DNA of 64,000 nucleotides from Natronosporangium hydrolyticum (GTDB taxonomy: Bacteria > Actinomycetota > Actinomycetes > Mycobacteriales > Micromonosporaceae). The position numbers and the translations under genes are program-made. Below the pieces are notes generated by a model, which was not told the DNA's origin, ran no database searches, and was given only the letters and a program-made list of their open reading frames with translations. Positions 34,171-43,366 of the stretch are shown here, piece by piece. Where the stretch lies: positions 4,340,001 to 4,404,000 of the forward strand of contig NZ_CP070499.1 in NCBI RefSeq assembly GCF_016925615.1, read 5' to 3'. How positions within the stretch are numbered: position 1 is the stretch's first letter; every line of letters starts with the position of its first letter.

Positions 34171-34316
34171 ACGGTGCTGCCGACGCTTGGGGCGTCAGCC
34201 GCGCACAACATCTGACACTTTAGCACGCCGGTCAACCTTGCGCTGAGGAAGTAAGGTGCGCTGCATACCCGACGTGAGGCACCATAGGGAACCAACGTAG
34301 CGGGAGGACGGAGCTA

Positions 34317-35546
34317 GTGACCCCCACGATTCTCCACGCGGCGCCACGGCGCCGGTCGACCTGGCGGATCGCGCTCGCAGTGCTGTTGCCGGCCGTGCTC
34401 GTGCTGAGCGGCTGCTCCAGCAACGGCGACGGCGAGGGCGGGGACCCAGAGGAAGGGCCGCACGTCGGCGCGACGATCCTGGAGCCGGCCGACGCCACCA
34501 GCGGAGTCCCCACCGCGTTGGAGATCCACTTCGACACCGAGCACGCCACCGAGGCCACTGTCGAACTGGCCGACCTCGACGGGAACCCGATCGAAGGCGA
34601 GCCCACCGAGTCAGGCACCAGTTGGCTGCCGCAGAGCCAGCTGGAGTATCAGACCACGTACGTCGCGACCCTCACCGCGGTCGGCGATGACGGCCAGAAC
34701 TCCATCACGACCAGCACCTTCACCACCATGGCCGAGCCGAGCCAGACCATCCGGGTCTTCAGCTTCCTAGGAGCAGACTCCGAAGTCGGGGTCGGTATGC
34801 CGCTGCGGATCGAGTTCAAGGACGACGCCGACCAGGGCTGGGACATCCCCGAGGCGGCCCGCGCCGAGATCGAACGGCGGATCACCGTCCGGACCGATCC
34901 GCCGCAAGCGGGCGGTTGGCACTGGGTACGCGGTTCGGAGCTGCATTATCGCCCGATGGAGTTCTGGGAGCCCGGCACCCAGATCAGCTACCGGGCCGCG
35001 GCCGGTGGGCTCCCGCTCGGCGACGACTATTACCTGCGAAATGACCTGAACCTGAACCTCACCGTCGGCCGATCGGTGATCATGGAGGTCGACGACGCCA
35101 CCCGGGAAATGACCGTCAAGGTCGACGGCGAGGTGGAGCGGACCATTCCGGTCAGCCTGGGTCGGGATGATTACCCCTCCTCCAGCGGCACCTTCGTGAT
35201 CATGGAGAAGGAGTCGGAGACGGTCTTCGACACCCTCGAGACCATGGGCGAGGAAGACGGGTACGTCGTCGACATCGAGTATGCGATGAGGCTCACATAT
35301 CAGGGTGAGTACATTCACGCCACCGTCCGCTCCGGTGAGGAGCTTGGCAACGAGAACGTCACCCACGGCTGCATCAACATGTCGGAAGACAACGCCGAGT
35401 GGCTCTTCGACCTGACCAACTCCTGGGGTGACCCGGTGATCGTCACCGGCACCAGCCAGACCGCTGAGCCCGGCGACGGCTGGACCGACTGGAACCTCGA
35501 CTGGGAAGAGATCCAACGCGGCAGCGCGCTCTACTCCGAAGGGTGA
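34317..35546 (+). CDS. L,D-transpeptidase lipoprotein (YkuD domain with Ig-like domains)
   Basis: 409 residues from a GTG at 34317 with GGAGGACGGAG upstream. The signal ends in the lipobox LVLSGC (Cys about 32). Two Ig-like domains (about 50-135 and 140-250) precede the YkuD catalytic domain, whose nucleophile lies in THGCINMS at about 345. It forms 3-3 cross-links in peptidoglycan outside the membrane, as the mycobacterial LdtMt2 family does. The mature protein is strongly acidic. The next gene, also a lipoprotein, starts about 60 bp downstream and may be co-transcribed. Confidence 0.93.
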   Translation: MTPTILHAAPRRRSTWRIALAVLLPAVLVLSGCSSNGDGEGGDPEEGPHVGATILEPADATSGVPTALEIHFDTEHATEATVELADLDGNPIEGEPTESGTSWLPQSQLEYQTTYVATLTAVGDDGQNSITTSTFTTMAEPSQTIRVFSFLGADSEVGVGMPLRIEFKDDADQGWDIPEAARAEIERRITVRTDPPQAGGWHWVRGSELHYRPMEFWEPGTQISYRAAAGGLPLGDDYYLRNDLNLNLTVGRSVIMEVDDATREMTVKVDGEVERTIPVSLGRDDYPSSSGTFVIMEKESETVFDTLETMGEEDGYVVDIEYAMRLTYQGEYIHATVRSGEELGNENVTHGCINMSEDNAEWLFDLTNSWGDPVIVTGTSQTAEPGDGWTDWNLDWEEIQRGSALYSEG

Positions 35547-35608
35547 TCGGGCGCAGACTGTTCGGCGCGGCGGGGAGCCAGCGACGTTCAACCAGCGTCC
35601 AACCCGGT

Positions 35609-36604
35609 ATGCGTACCTTCGCGCCCCGCTCTTCGCCCGGCGTCCGGCCGTGGTTCGGCGCCCTCCTCCTGCCCGTGACGCTGCTCGCCGCCGGCTGCGC
35701 CGCTCCCGACGCCCCGGACCCGCCAGGATCGCCGGCCGCGGTCGACGCTGCGGCCGAGGAGTTCGACCGACGGGCGGCGCAGCTCGCAGAGGCCTGGCCG
35801 ACCTCGGCCGCGGCCGAGGTCTGGGCCCATGAGCTGGTCACCCTGGAACCGTTGACGGTGACCCCCGCGGTCGCCGATGAGGCGCTCGCGCAGGCGATCT
35901 TCGCCGGCTGGCTCGACACCGACCTGGAGCTGGGCAACGACCCCGAAGCCGGCGAGCTCACCCTCCCCGACGGGGAGACTAGGCCGGTCCCGCTGCACTC
36001 TGCCGCCGAGGCTTGGGCGCAGGTCGCCACCGGTGCGCCGGAGTGCCCCGACCCCTCGCCGGAGCCCACCGCGACCGGGCCGGGGGCGGCTGGGTCAGCC
36101 GACCCGGACGGTTCGGTCAGCAGCCCGGCGCTCTGCGCGGTGGCGGTGGTCACCGACGCCCGGCTGGGCGCCGTAGCGCTCGCCACCAACCAGGGCCCCG
36201 TCGAGGCCCCGGCGTGGCTGTTCACGATCGACGGCGTCACCGACCCGCTCGCCCGGGTGGCGGTGCCGGCCGACCTGTTCGCCGACCCACCCAGAATGGC
36301 CGATGTGGACTATTCGCACCAGCCCGGTCTGGCGACCGGCCAGCACCTCACCGCCGCGGACCCCACCGCGGAGACGCTCGGCTTCCAGGTCGGCGTGGGC
36401 GCCTGCGACACCGAACCCGTCCCGGTCTGGTATGAGACCGCGGCGGTGATCGTGGTCGGCGGACTCGCGGCGCCGGAGCCCGGCGTCGACATGTGCACCG
36501 ACCAGCTAGTGCTCGCCGAGGTGACGATCCAGCTAGCCGCCCCGGTGGGCGACCGCCCGGTACTAGCCACCACCGGTGAGGTGCTCGCGGTTAGCCAGTG
36601 GTGA
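35609..36604 (+). CDS. Hypothetical exported lipoprotein
   Basis: 331 residues from the ATG at 35609, giving a normal signal peptide with lipobox LLAAGC at about 26-31; a GTG at 35543 overlapping the previous stop is an alternative start. I recognise no domain. The mature protein is rich in Ala, Pro, Asp and Glu, with a low-complexity SPEPTATGPGAAGSADP linker near residue 155 and three cysteine-containing beta-rich blocks after it. Following the L,D-transpeptidase gene suggests an envelope role. Confidence 0.75.
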   Translation: MRTFAPRSSPGVRPWFGALLLPVTLLAAGCAAPDAPDPPGSPAAVDAAAEEFDRRAAQLAEAWPTSAAAEVWAHELVTLEPLTVTPAVADEALAQAIFAGWLDTDLELGNDPEAGELTLPDGETRPVPLHSAAEAWAQVATGAPECPDPSPEPTATGPGAAGSADPDGSVSSPALCAVAVVTDARLGAVALATNQGPVEAPAWLFTIDGVTDPLARVAVPADLFADPPRMADVDYSHQPGLATGQHLTAADPTAETLGFQVGVGACDTEPVPVWYETAAVIVVGGLAAPEPGVDMCTDQLVLAEVTIQLAAPVGDRPVLATTGEVLAVSQW

Positions 36605-36610
36605 CCGCGG

Positions 36611-37480
36611 CTACGCCCACCCGGCGTCGGACCCCGGCGGCAGCCGGTAGCAGCGCGCGGCGGTGCCGGCGAGGATCGCCGCCCGCTGCTGCTCATCGCA
36701 GCCCTGCAGCGCAGCCAGCGTCTCCCGCAGCACCTGCTGGTAATCCCCGGCGAGCAACGCCACCGGCCAGTCGCTACCGAACATCAACCGGTCCGCGCCG
36801 AAGACCGCCAGCGCATGCTCGACGTACGGGCGCAGGTCGGCGGCGGACCACCGCGCTGGGTCGGCCGCGGTGTTCAGGCCGGAGATCTTCGCGTACACAT
36901 TGGGGTGTGCCGCGGCCGCCGCCAGCAGATCGGCCCAGGGTTGCCAACCCCGTTGCTGGATCGGCGGTTTCGCGAGGTGGTCGATGACCAGCCGCAGCTC
37001 CGGCACCGCCTGGGCCAGGGTGGCGACGTGCGCCAGATGTTCCGGCAGCACCGCGACCACGTCGAAGCTGACGTCGTGTTCGGCCAGCAGGCGCAGACTC
37101 TCGACCACCGCGGGCTGCACCACCCAGTCTGGGTCCGGCTCGTCGTGGATCAGATGGCGTACCCCGGTGAAGGCCGGCACCGTCGCGTAGCGGGTGAGGG
37201 CCGCCGCGGCTTGTGCCGGCTCGGTGAGCGGCACCCAGCCCACGACTCCGGCAACCCACGGTTGCCGGGCGGCCACTGCCAACATCGCCTCGGTGTCCTC
37301 GGCGCTGTTGGCGGCCTGCACCAGCACCACACCGTCGACCGCCGCGGTTCGCAACTCCGGTTCGACATCGGCCGGGGTGAAAGTGCGGTAGATCGGCCCG
37401 GCCGCCGGCGTCAGCCACGGGTACGCCACCGCCGAGAGGTCCCACAGGTGCAGGTGCGCGTCGATGAGGGTCATAGCCAC
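36611..37480 (-). CDS. Amidohydrolase family protein (2-pyrone-4,6-dicarboxylate/fuconolactone hydrolase type)
   Basis: 289 residues from a GTG at 37480 (ATG two codons on). LIDAHLHLWDLS at the N terminus, IDHLAKPP in the middle and LMFGSDWPVALL near 240 are the metal and base motifs of the amidohydrolase_2 group, which hydrolyse lactones or decarboxylate. L-fuconolactonase-like enzymes share this pattern, but no sugar-acid genes adjoin, so the substrate stays open. Convergent with the lipoprotein gene, 6 bp apart. Confidence 0.88.
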   Translation of the reverse strand: MAMTLIDAHLHLWDLSAVAYPWLTPAAGPIYRTFTPADVEPELRTAAVDGVVLVQAANSAEDTEAMLAVAARQPWVAGVVGWVPLTEPAQAAAALTRYATVPAFTGVRHLIHDEPDPDWVVQPAVVESLRLLAEHDVSFDVVAVLPEHLAHVATLAQAVPELRLVIDHLAKPPIQQRGWQPWADLLAAAAAHPNVYAKISGLNTAADPARWSAADLRPYVEHALAVFGADRLMFGSDWPVALLAGDYQQVLRETLAALQGCDEQQRAAILAGTAARCYRLPPGSDAGWA

Positions 37481-37522
37481 CGATTATCGCGTTCCGGCGC
37501 CGGCCAGGTCAGGTCGGCCGGG

Positions 37523-38173
37523 TCAGGTCGGACTGCTCGGCCGACGGTTCCACATCCAGGCGGCCCCCGAGCTGGCCAGGCAGGTCCGGCGACGCTCCCG
37601 GCCGGCGGACTCCCCGGCCGCCGCACCGGCCGGCCCAGGACGGCTCCGGCGCAGCAGCCCCGGCGACGGTGGCTGGTACGCCGGGTCGAGCGGACCGAAC
37701 GCCAAGCCGTTCTCGTCGAGCGCGTTGTAGACGGTCAGCCAGCCGCTGGCGAGCCGAAGCCCGACCGCGACTGAGCCACGGGCCTCATCCTCGCCGGTCC
37801 ACTCCAGCAGCGCCACCGCAGCAACCTGCTGGCCGTGGGCCGCGGCGACGGCTTCGGGCGCGTCGCCCCGCCACCCGAGTTTGCGTTCCTGGTCGGCCAC
37901 CGACCACCGGGGGGTCTGCCGCAGGTCGATGCTGTTCCAGGTCAACGACACCAGGTCGCGCTGCTGGTGGTTGACCTCCAACCGCTCGCCGTCGAAGTCC
38001 AGCACCACCGGGCAGTCCGCCAGCCAGGCGTCTGCGGTTTCGTCCCACACCACCCAGGTACGGGTCAGCCGGCGGCCGGCGAGCGCCTGCAACCGCGGGC
38101 CGTGCCGGCTCGCCAACTGGTTGCGCCCACGCAGCCAGCAGGGCTGGTAGCCGGCCAATCCAAAGTCGAACAT
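37523..38173 (-). CDS. Conserved hypothetical protein
   Basis: 216 residues from the ATG at 38173 (MFDFGLAGYQPCW); longer starts to 38200 are possible. I do not recognise a family. The core, about residues 1-165, is a mixed alpha/beta protein with many Trp, for example WVVWDETADAWLADCPVVLDF and VGLRLASGWLTVYNALDENGL. The last 45 residues are Arg/Pro/Ala-rich. It lies between the amidohydrolase and exonuclease genes on the same strand but with gaps of 42 and 54 bp. Confidence 0.65.
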   Translation of the reverse strand: MFDFGLAGYQPCWLRGRNQLASRHGPRLQALAGRRLTRTWVVWDETADAWLADCPVVLDFDGERLEVNHQQRDLVSLTWNSIDLRQTPRWSVADQERKLGWRGDAPEAVAAAHGQQVAAVALLEWTGEDEARGSVAVGLRLASGWLTVYNALDENGLAFGPLDPAYQPPSPGLLRRSRPGPAGAAAGESAGRERRRTCLASSGAAWMWNRRPSSPT

Positions 38174-38227
38174 CCCGCCCATTATCGCCGAGCCCGCCAC
38201 CCGGCGCGCCGAGCGCCCCGGGTGAGG

Positions 38228-39049
38228 TCAGATGTCAAGGTCCACCACGATCGGGGCGTGATCAGAGGGGCCTTTGCCCTTGCGGGCGTCCCGATCCACG
38301 TACGCATCCCGGACCGCCGCGGCCGCTGCGGCGTTGGCGTAGACCAGGTCGATGCGCATGCCCATATTTTTCGGGAACATCCCCGCCCGGTAGTCCCAGT
38401 AGGTGAACGGAGTGTCGTGCTTCATCGCCCGCGGCCGGACATCGGTGAGGCCGGCGGCCCGCAGCCGGGCGAGCTCCTCCCGCTCCGCCGGGGTGACGTG
38501 GGTGGCGCCGACGAACGCATCCGGATCCCAGACATCCTCGTCGCCCGGTGCCACGTTGAAGTCGCCCATCACCGCGAACGGCCGATCGCCGGTCAGTTCG
38601 GGGGTGAGCGCCGCCCGCAGCGCCGCCAACCAGTCAAGTTTGTACGCGTAGTGCGGGCTCTCCGGGGTACGCCCGTTCGGTACGTACACCGACCACACCC
38701 GCAGCTGCCCGCAGTCGGCGCCGACCGCCCGCGCCTCCACCACCGGCGGCGCGCTCAGCAGCGCCGGGTCGTCGCCGTCCGGTTGGGCGGCGTACCCCGG
38801 CTGCCCGGCGAAGCCGTGTGCCACCTCGGTCAGCCCGACCCGGGACAGGATCGCCACGCCGTTCCACCGACCGTCGCCGACCGCTGCCACCTGGTAGCCC
38901 CGCTCGGTGAGGCCGTCGCTCGGGAACGCTTCCGCCGCACACTTCGTCTCCTGCAGGCAGAGCACGTCCGGCGCGACCAGGTCGAGCCACTCGTGCAGCC
39001 GGGGCAGCCGGGCGGTGACCGAGTTGACGTTCCAGGTAGCGACTCTCAT
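38228..39049 (-). CDS. xth: Exodeoxyribonuclease III
   Basis: 273 residues from the ATG at 39049, with GGGAGA upstream; a GTG six codons earlier overlaps the ribosome site. MRVATWNVNSV, LCLQETKCA, VYVPNGR, MGDFNVAP, RIDLVYA and SDHAPIVVDL are the successive AP-endonuclease/ExoIII motifs with metal-binding Glu, catalytic Tyr/Asp/His. It repairs abasic sites and trims 3' ends. The length is normal. Confidence 0.95.
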   Translation of the reverse strand: MRVATWNVNSVTARLPRLHEWLDLVAPDVLCLQETKCAAEAFPSDGLTERGYQVAAVGDGRWNGVAILSRVGLTEVAHGFAGQPGYAAQPDGDDPALLSAPPVVEARAVGADCGQLRVWSVYVPNGRTPESPHYAYKLDWLAALRAALTPELTGDRPFAVMGDFNVAPGDEDVWDPDAFVGATHVTPAEREELARLRAAGLTDVRPRAMKHDTPFTYWDYRAGMFPKNMGMRIDLVYANAAAAAAVRDAYVDRDARKGKGPSDHAPIVVDLDI

Positions 39050-39112
39050 TCCGGTAGTCTCCCGCACCCTCGTTCGCGGCCGGCTCGGCGGCCCGCCGTC
39101 GGGCCGGCCGGG

Positions 39113-39388
39113 TCAGCCGCTGGCGTTGCTGACCGCGCCAGCGATCGCCAGCAGGAGCAGCCCGAGCAGCAGCAACGACCCCAGCACCCCGGCGACGGTG
39201 AAGAGCAGTGCCCGCCAGTCGCCACCGCGACGCTGGACCAGCCACAGGACCATAGCGCCCACCACCCCGGCCACCACCCCGGTGCAGACCGAGCTGCCCG
39301 CCATCGCCAGCAACGATCCGGTCCCCGGATCCAGCACCTGGCTCAGTGGTGAGGAATCTTGCGCAACGACATGCCCTACTTTTTCCAC
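39113..39388 (-). CDS. Small two-helix membrane protein
   Basis: 91 residues from the GTG at 39388 (GGGAGC upstream; a TTG two codons earlier is an alternative). Two hydrophobic segments at about 25-50 and 60-85 flank a basic WLVQRRGGDWR loop, suggesting a hairpin with the loop inside. No family is recognised. It follows 45 bp after the EI24 gene in the same direction. Confidence 0.6.
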   Translation of the reverse strand: MEKVGHVVAQDSSPLSQVLDPGTGSLLAMAGSSVCTGVVAGVVGAMVLWLVQRRGGDWRALLFTVAGVLGSLLLLGLLLLAIAGAVSNASG

Positions 39389-39436
39389 CCGCAAGCTCCC
39401 TTCCCGGCCGACCAGGTGCTGCGACTATCCATGCTC

Positions 39437-40183
39437 TCAAGTGGGCGGCGAGAGTGCACGCCGGGCCAGGAGGGTCCCGCCGGCCACCGCCGCGGGCATG
39501 ACCAGGATCGCACCACCGGGTATGAGGAAACAAAGAAAGACCGCCGCTCCGAAGCCGAGCGAAGCCGGCCGGAGTCTGCGCAGCGCTCGGCGCCGATCGG
39601 CCAACCGCAGCCCGCGCCGCTCAAACGGGATGCTGACCAGCTCCAGGGCGAGGAACCAGCCACCGATCAGGGCCCCGAGCACTGGCGCGACGAGCTGCCC
39701 CACCGCCGGCAGGAAGCCGATCAGGAACAGGCACAGGCCGATCGGAATCGTGACCGCGAGCAACCGGGCCGAATCGGTAACGCTGCGCCCGAGTGAACGC
39801 CAGAACCCGACCGGGAGTTCTGGCGGCAGCTCACCAACGGACCGCTCCACGTGCTGCGAAATCCGCTCATAGAACGGGCTGCCTAGCGTCAGGGTCACCG
39901 CCGTGAAGCTCACGATCCCGATCAGCAGGGCGACCCCCAGCAGCGCCACCCCGGCCAGCACCCGGGTCGTGCCCCGGGCCGTCTCCGACCAGTCGGCGGC
40001 GAACCAGGTGACGGCCGCAGCCAGGTCGGGCAGGAAGAGCAGCAACGCCACCAGCCCGATCAGGAACAGCGCCGCGGTCACCGCCACCGGGATCAGCCCC
40101 AGCAGGAACAGCCGCGGCGAGCGGGACCACATCCCGATGCCGCGAAGGAGTAGACCCGCGCCGCGTACGAACTCGCCGACCAT
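39437..40183 (-). CDS. EI24-domain integral membrane protein (CysZ-like)
   Basis: 248 residues from the ATG at 40183. Membrane segments at about 25-50, 70-95, 140-175 and 205-235, with the family features GSPFYERISQHVE and PIGLCLFLIGFLPAVGQL. EI24/CysZ proteins include sulphate-uptake factors of proteobacteria; the actinobacterial members have no proven function. It starts 16 bp after the nucleotidyltransferase stop, so the two are probably co-transcribed. Confidence 0.88.
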   Translation of the reverse strand: MVGEFVRGAGLLLRGIGMWSRSPRLFLLGLIPVAVTAALFLIGLVALLLFLPDLAAAVTWFAADWSETARGTTRVLAGVALLGVALLIGIVSFTAVTLTLGSPFYERISQHVERSVGELPPELPVGFWRSLGRSVTDSARLLAVTIPIGLCLFLIGFLPAVGQLVAPVLGALIGGWFLALELVSIPFERRGLRLADRRRALRRLRPASLGFGAAVFLCFLIPGGAILVMPAAVAGGTLLARRALSPPT

Positions 40184-40199
40184 CGACGCCGATCCCTAC

Positions 40200-41114
40200 C
40201 TACAGCTGGATCTGTTCGAGCCGGTGCAGCGCGAGTTCCCGCCGCTCCGGATCGTCCGACTTCGCCTCGGCGAGCTGGTACTCCCGATAGCGGCGGAGAT
40301 AGTGATTCTGGAAACCGAGGGTCCGCTCACACAGCTCCCGCAGCTGACGCCGCTCGGCCCCAGCCTCCGGGAGCTGATACCGCCAGCGGTCCCGGCAGAG
40401 CTCGTGGACATCGGCCACCAGCGGCAACCAGTCGTCGTCGAGGTGTTGCCGATAGAGCGCGACGCAGGCCCGCTTGTCCCGGACGTACCGGCCAACGGTC
40501 AGAGCGATCAACGCGGTCGCGGTCCAACCGACCGTCGCCACCAGCAGCTTCGTGCTCGGGACGTCCTGCCCGTCGGGCCCCGGCATCCGCCACTGGTCGA
40601 AGCCGAAGAACTCGCCCTCCGGGTCGATATGTTCGAGCGGGTAGTGCAGCGAGCCGCCAGCGCGCTGCTTCGGGTAGAGGTAGCTGTGCAGCGGCGTATA
40701 CACCACCGACCGGACATAGGTGTCGGTCTCCAGCGCTGGCAGCTTGCCCCGGACATCACCGCCGTAGACAGGCCGGCTGGTGAGTCGCAGCTGTAACGCC
40801 AACACCAGGTTGTCGGGCCGCTGCAGCTGCGCTTCGCTGACCACCAGGGCCTCCAGCGGCAGCGAACTCAACTGCGCGCAGGAGGCGGCCGCGCCGCGGG
40901 CCCGCTCCGCCTCCGCGGGGTCGGCGAACTCCTCCTGGAAGACGATGCACAGGTCGAGGTCGCTACCGTCGATGTTGGCGCCGCTCGCGTACGAGCCGCG
41001 GAGCAGGTAGCCGTGTACCCGGCCCGGAAACGCCCGCTCGAAGACGCCGACCACCCCGCTGACCACCCGGTCAGCGACGGCGTCTCCGGTCGATTCGTCC
41101 AACTCGACGGTCAT
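40200..41114 (-). CDS. Nucleotidyltransferase-domain protein
   Basis: 304 residues from the ATG at 41114. The N-terminal domain has LRGSYASGANIDGSDLDLCIVF, the polymerase-beta-type GS-x-DxD signature with both metal-binding Asp residues. The C-terminal half is helical (DKRACVALYRQHLDDDWLPLV; YLRRYREYQLAEA), comparable to the substrate or scaffold domain of adenylyltransferases of the aadA/DUF4111 type. The partner is unknown; antibiotic adenylylation is only one possibility. Confidence 0.8.
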   Translation of the reverse strand: MTVELDESTGDAVADRVVSGVVGVFERAFPGRVHGYLLRGSYASGANIDGSDLDLCIVFQEEFADPAEAERARGAAASCAQLSSLPLEALVVSEAQLQRPDNLVLALQLRLTSRPVYGGDVRGKLPALETDTYVRSVVYTPLHSYLYPKQRAGGSLHYPLEHIDPEGEFFGFDQWRMPGPDGQDVPSTKLLVATVGWTATALIALTVGRYVRDKRACVALYRQHLDDDWLPLVADVHELCRDRWRYQLPEAGAERRQLRELCERTLGFQNHYLRRYREYQLAEAKSDDPERRELALHRLEQIQL

Positions 41115-41375
41115 CGAGCCACCGCCCCCGACTCGCCGCCACCACTGACCACCACGATGCGCCTCCCCTGTTCATCGCCGACTCCCCATCAAGATCGTCG
41201 ATGGGCAGCTTTCGCCGCCGAGTCTCCTACCCTGCCAGACTGCTCATGCCGGCACACCCCGGGCTCGCCGCGGCTTTGAGCTCGATCCCGCTCGCTATCA
41301 TCACGGATGTGGCCGCGGCAACTCCCACCCCCGATCCTGGCGACGTGAGTCAGTCCGCTGAGGCGGTCGTCGGCA

Positions 41376-42626
41376 TTGCATGAACTCTTCTGGTTCGCGG
41401 TGCGCCTGCTATTCGCCACCGCCGGCTTCGCCGCCCTTCACCTCTTTCTTTGGTGGCGGCTGGTCTACGCGACCACCGAACGAGGGTCGCGCTGGCGGCC
41501 GATCGGCGCCGCAGCGCTCGCTACCCTGGCCGGCTCCGGCCTGGCGGCGAGGTTCCTCGTCCCCTCCCCTGCTCCACTATGGCTACAGCAGCTGATCGGT
41601 TGGCCCGGTTGGTTGTGGTTCGGGGCTGCAATGTATCTCGTCGGTCTACTCGCGGTCGCCGAGCCCGGCCGGTGGTGGCTGCTGCGCGCCCGGCGTACCG
41701 CGCAGCCGGCGATCCGTAGGGAAGCCGGCCGAGACCCGGATGAAAGACCTGCCGGGGGATCAGCCGACGCTTCGCCGGCTGCGGCCGGTATGCCCCGGCG
41801 GGTGGTGCTGTCCCGGGCGATCGGGCTGGGCGCGGTGGTAGCCACCGGCACCATCGTCGGCCACGGCACAGTCGAGGGTAACCGCACCCCTCGCCTGAAA
41901 CCGGTGTCGCTCCCGCTCACTCGACTCGCCCGCGAGTTCGACGGCTACCGGATCGCGGTCGTCGGCGACGTCCACCTCTCGGCGCTCCACGGCCGCGGCT
42001 TCTGCCAACGAGTGGTGGCACAGATCAACCGCGCCCAGCCCGACCTCATCGCCATCGTCGGCGACCTGGCCAGCGGCGAGGCTTACCAGTTACGCGACGC
42101 CAGCGAACCGCTCGCCGGACTCCGCGCACGCGACGGTGCGTACTATGTGGTCGGTAACGCCGAGCACTACACCGGCGCCGACGAGTGGATCGCCCGGGTC
42201 GAAGAATTAGGGCTCACCGCGCTCCCCAACACCCGGGTCGAGCTGCCCGGCTTCGACCTGGCTGGCGTGAATGACCTCATCGTCGAGGAGCGGGACCTGC
42301 CTGGTGAGGTGGGGCCTGATCTGGCCGCCGCCCTCAGCGACCGGGACCCGGCCCGGGCGTCGATCCTCCTCGCCCACCAGCCCAACATCATCCGCGAAGC
42401 GGTCGACTGGGGCGTGGATCTACAGTTGTCGGGCCACACGCACGGCGGTCAGCTGTGGCCGGTCCACGCCCTTACCCGGATGCGCAACGTCCAGCTCGGG
42501 GGCCTGCAGGGTTACGACGGTACGCAGCTCTACGTCACCAATGGAGCCGGCACCAACGGCCCGCCCCTACGAGTAGGGGCAAAGTCTGACATAACCGTAA
42601 TGACGCTCCGCTCCGCACAGGCCTGA
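41376..42626 (+). CDS. Membrane-anchored metallophosphoesterase
   Basis: 416 residues from a TTG at 41376, the only plausible start before an in-frame stop, with GAGGCGG upstream. Four N-terminal hydrophobic segments (about 5-30, 42-62, 70-95, 140-160) precede the catalytic domain: VVGDVHLS, IVGDLASGE, VVGNAEHYTG and LSGHTHGGQLWP are the phosphoesterase motifs. The usual GNHE motif reads GNAEHY, an exchange worth noting at a catalytic site. YkuE-like enzymes of this layout cleave phospholipid headgroups. No neighbours clarify its substrate. Confidence 0.9.
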   Translation: MHELFWFAVRLLFATAGFAALHLFLWWRLVYATTERGSRWRPIGAAALATLAGSGLAARFLVPSPAPLWLQQLIGWPGWLWFGAAMYLVGLLAVAEPGRWWLLRARRTAQPAIRREAGRDPDERPAGGSADASPAAAGMPRRVVLSRAIGLGAVVATGTIVGHGTVEGNRTPRLKPVSLPLTRLAREFDGYRIAVVGDVHLSALHGRGFCQRVVAQINRAQPDLIAIVGDLASGEAYQLRDASEPLAGLRARDGAYYVVGNAEHYTGADEWIARVEELGLTALPNTRVELPGFDLAGVNDLIVEERDLPGEVGPDLAAALSDRDPARASILLAHQPNIIREAVDWGVDLQLSGHTHGGQLWPVHALTRMRNVQLGGLQGYDGTQLYVTNGAGTNGPPLRVGAKSDITVMTLRSAQA

Positions 42627-42648
42627 TCCGGTCCCGTCCCGCCAAGAA

Positions 42649-42662
42649 GGGCCGAAAGACCC
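42649..42662 (+). promoter_or_regulatory. DosR/DevR-like palindrome upstream of first DoxX gene
   Basis: GGGCCGAAAGACCC, 93 bp before the DoxX start, matches the GGGxC-N4-GxCCC shape of dormancy/hypoxia-response boxes of actinobacteria. A similar box occurs at the same distance from the second DoxX gene. TTATAG at 42712 may be the -10 element. Confidence 0.45.
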
Positions 42663-42754
42663 GGCCCCGATCGGGACGCTCGCCTCTGCGTACAGCCTCG
42701 GTGAACCGGTGTTATAGCAGGGCACCAACCACCGCACCACGAGAGGACCTGATC

Positions 42755-43309
42755 ATGAGCGCACTGGCGAACCGCCCCCGACTCCAGGCTCCCGACGTGA
42801 CCACCCCCGCCACCGACCGCCGGCAGGCCGCTACCCGCTACATCTGGGCGACCCTGCGGATCGCGCTCGGTTGGGTGTTCATGTGGGCCTTCCTCGACAA
42901 GGCGTTCGGCTGGGGATTCAACACCGCCAGCGAGAACGCCTGGATCAACGGCGGCAGCCCCACCGAAGGGTTCCTCACCTTCGGCACCAGCGGGCCGCTG
43001 GCCGGCACCTACCAGAACCTCGCCGGCGCACCCTGGGCCGACGTGCTGTTCATGGCCGGCCTGGCCGGGCTCGGCTTCGCCCTGCTGGCCGGCGTCGGCC
43101 TGCGGATCGCCGCGGTCGCCGGCACCCTGCTGATGGTCATGATGTGGAGCGCCGCGCTGCCGCCGGAGACCAACCCCTTCCTGACCTACCACCTGATCTA
43201 CGCGGTGATGCTGGTCGGCTTCGCAGTGGTGGCCGCTGGCGACACGATCGGCCTCGGCAAGCTCTGGGCCCGTACCCCCCTGGTGCAGCGCCTGCCCTGG
43301 CTGAAGTAA
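42755..43309 (+). CDS. DoxX/DoxD-type membrane protein, copy 1
   Basis: 184 residues from the ATG at 42755 (GAGAGGAC upstream). Four helices: ATLRIALGWVFMWAFLDKAFG, WADVLFMAGLAGLGFALLAGV, a third at IAAVAGTLLMVMMW and a fourth at FLTYHLIYAVMLVGFAVVAAGD, resembling the small subunit of thiosulphate:quinone oxidoreductase and DoxX proteins, which take part in redox or membrane protection. From residue 22 it differs from copy 2 (54139-54723) at one residue that I can see (Asn versus Ser after WGF). The N-terminal 20 residues differ. It has its own hairpin terminator. Confidence 0.88.
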   Translation: MSALANRPRLQAPDVTTPATDRRQAATRYIWATLRIALGWVFMWAFLDKAFGWGFNTASENAWINGGSPTEGFLTFGTSGPLAGTYQNLAGAPWADVLFMAGLAGLGFALLAGVGLRIAAVAGTLLMVMMWSAALPPETNPFLTYHLIYAVMLVGFAVVAAGDTIGLGKLWARTPLVQRLPWLK

Positions 43310-43325
43310 CCCGATAGATCAGCGG
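42818..43325 (+). repeat. 508-bp inverted repeat, left copy
   Basis: This stretch recurs in inverted orientation at 54123-54630 with the same length. I noticed only two mismatches (a silent G/T and the A/G of an Asn/Ser codon). It begins at the CGCCGGCAGG of the DoxX gene and runs 16 bp past its stop, where the two terminators begin to differ. Confidence 0.9.
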
Positions 43326-43353
43326 GCCCCGGGAGCTGTCCACCCGGGGCCCG
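43323..43353 (+). terminator. Terminator of DoxX copy 1
   Basis: CGGGCCCCGGG and CCCGGGGCCCG form an 11-bp perfect stem around a 9-nt loop, 14 bp after the DoxX stop and before the convergent permease remnant. Confidence 0.7.
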
Positions 43354-43366
43354 TAACGCTGCCTGG

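Noticed and set aside
36611-37480. Fuconolactonase assignment
   Set aside because: The motifs fit the broader amidohydrolase group and no fucose or sugar-acid genes are present, so only the family is named.
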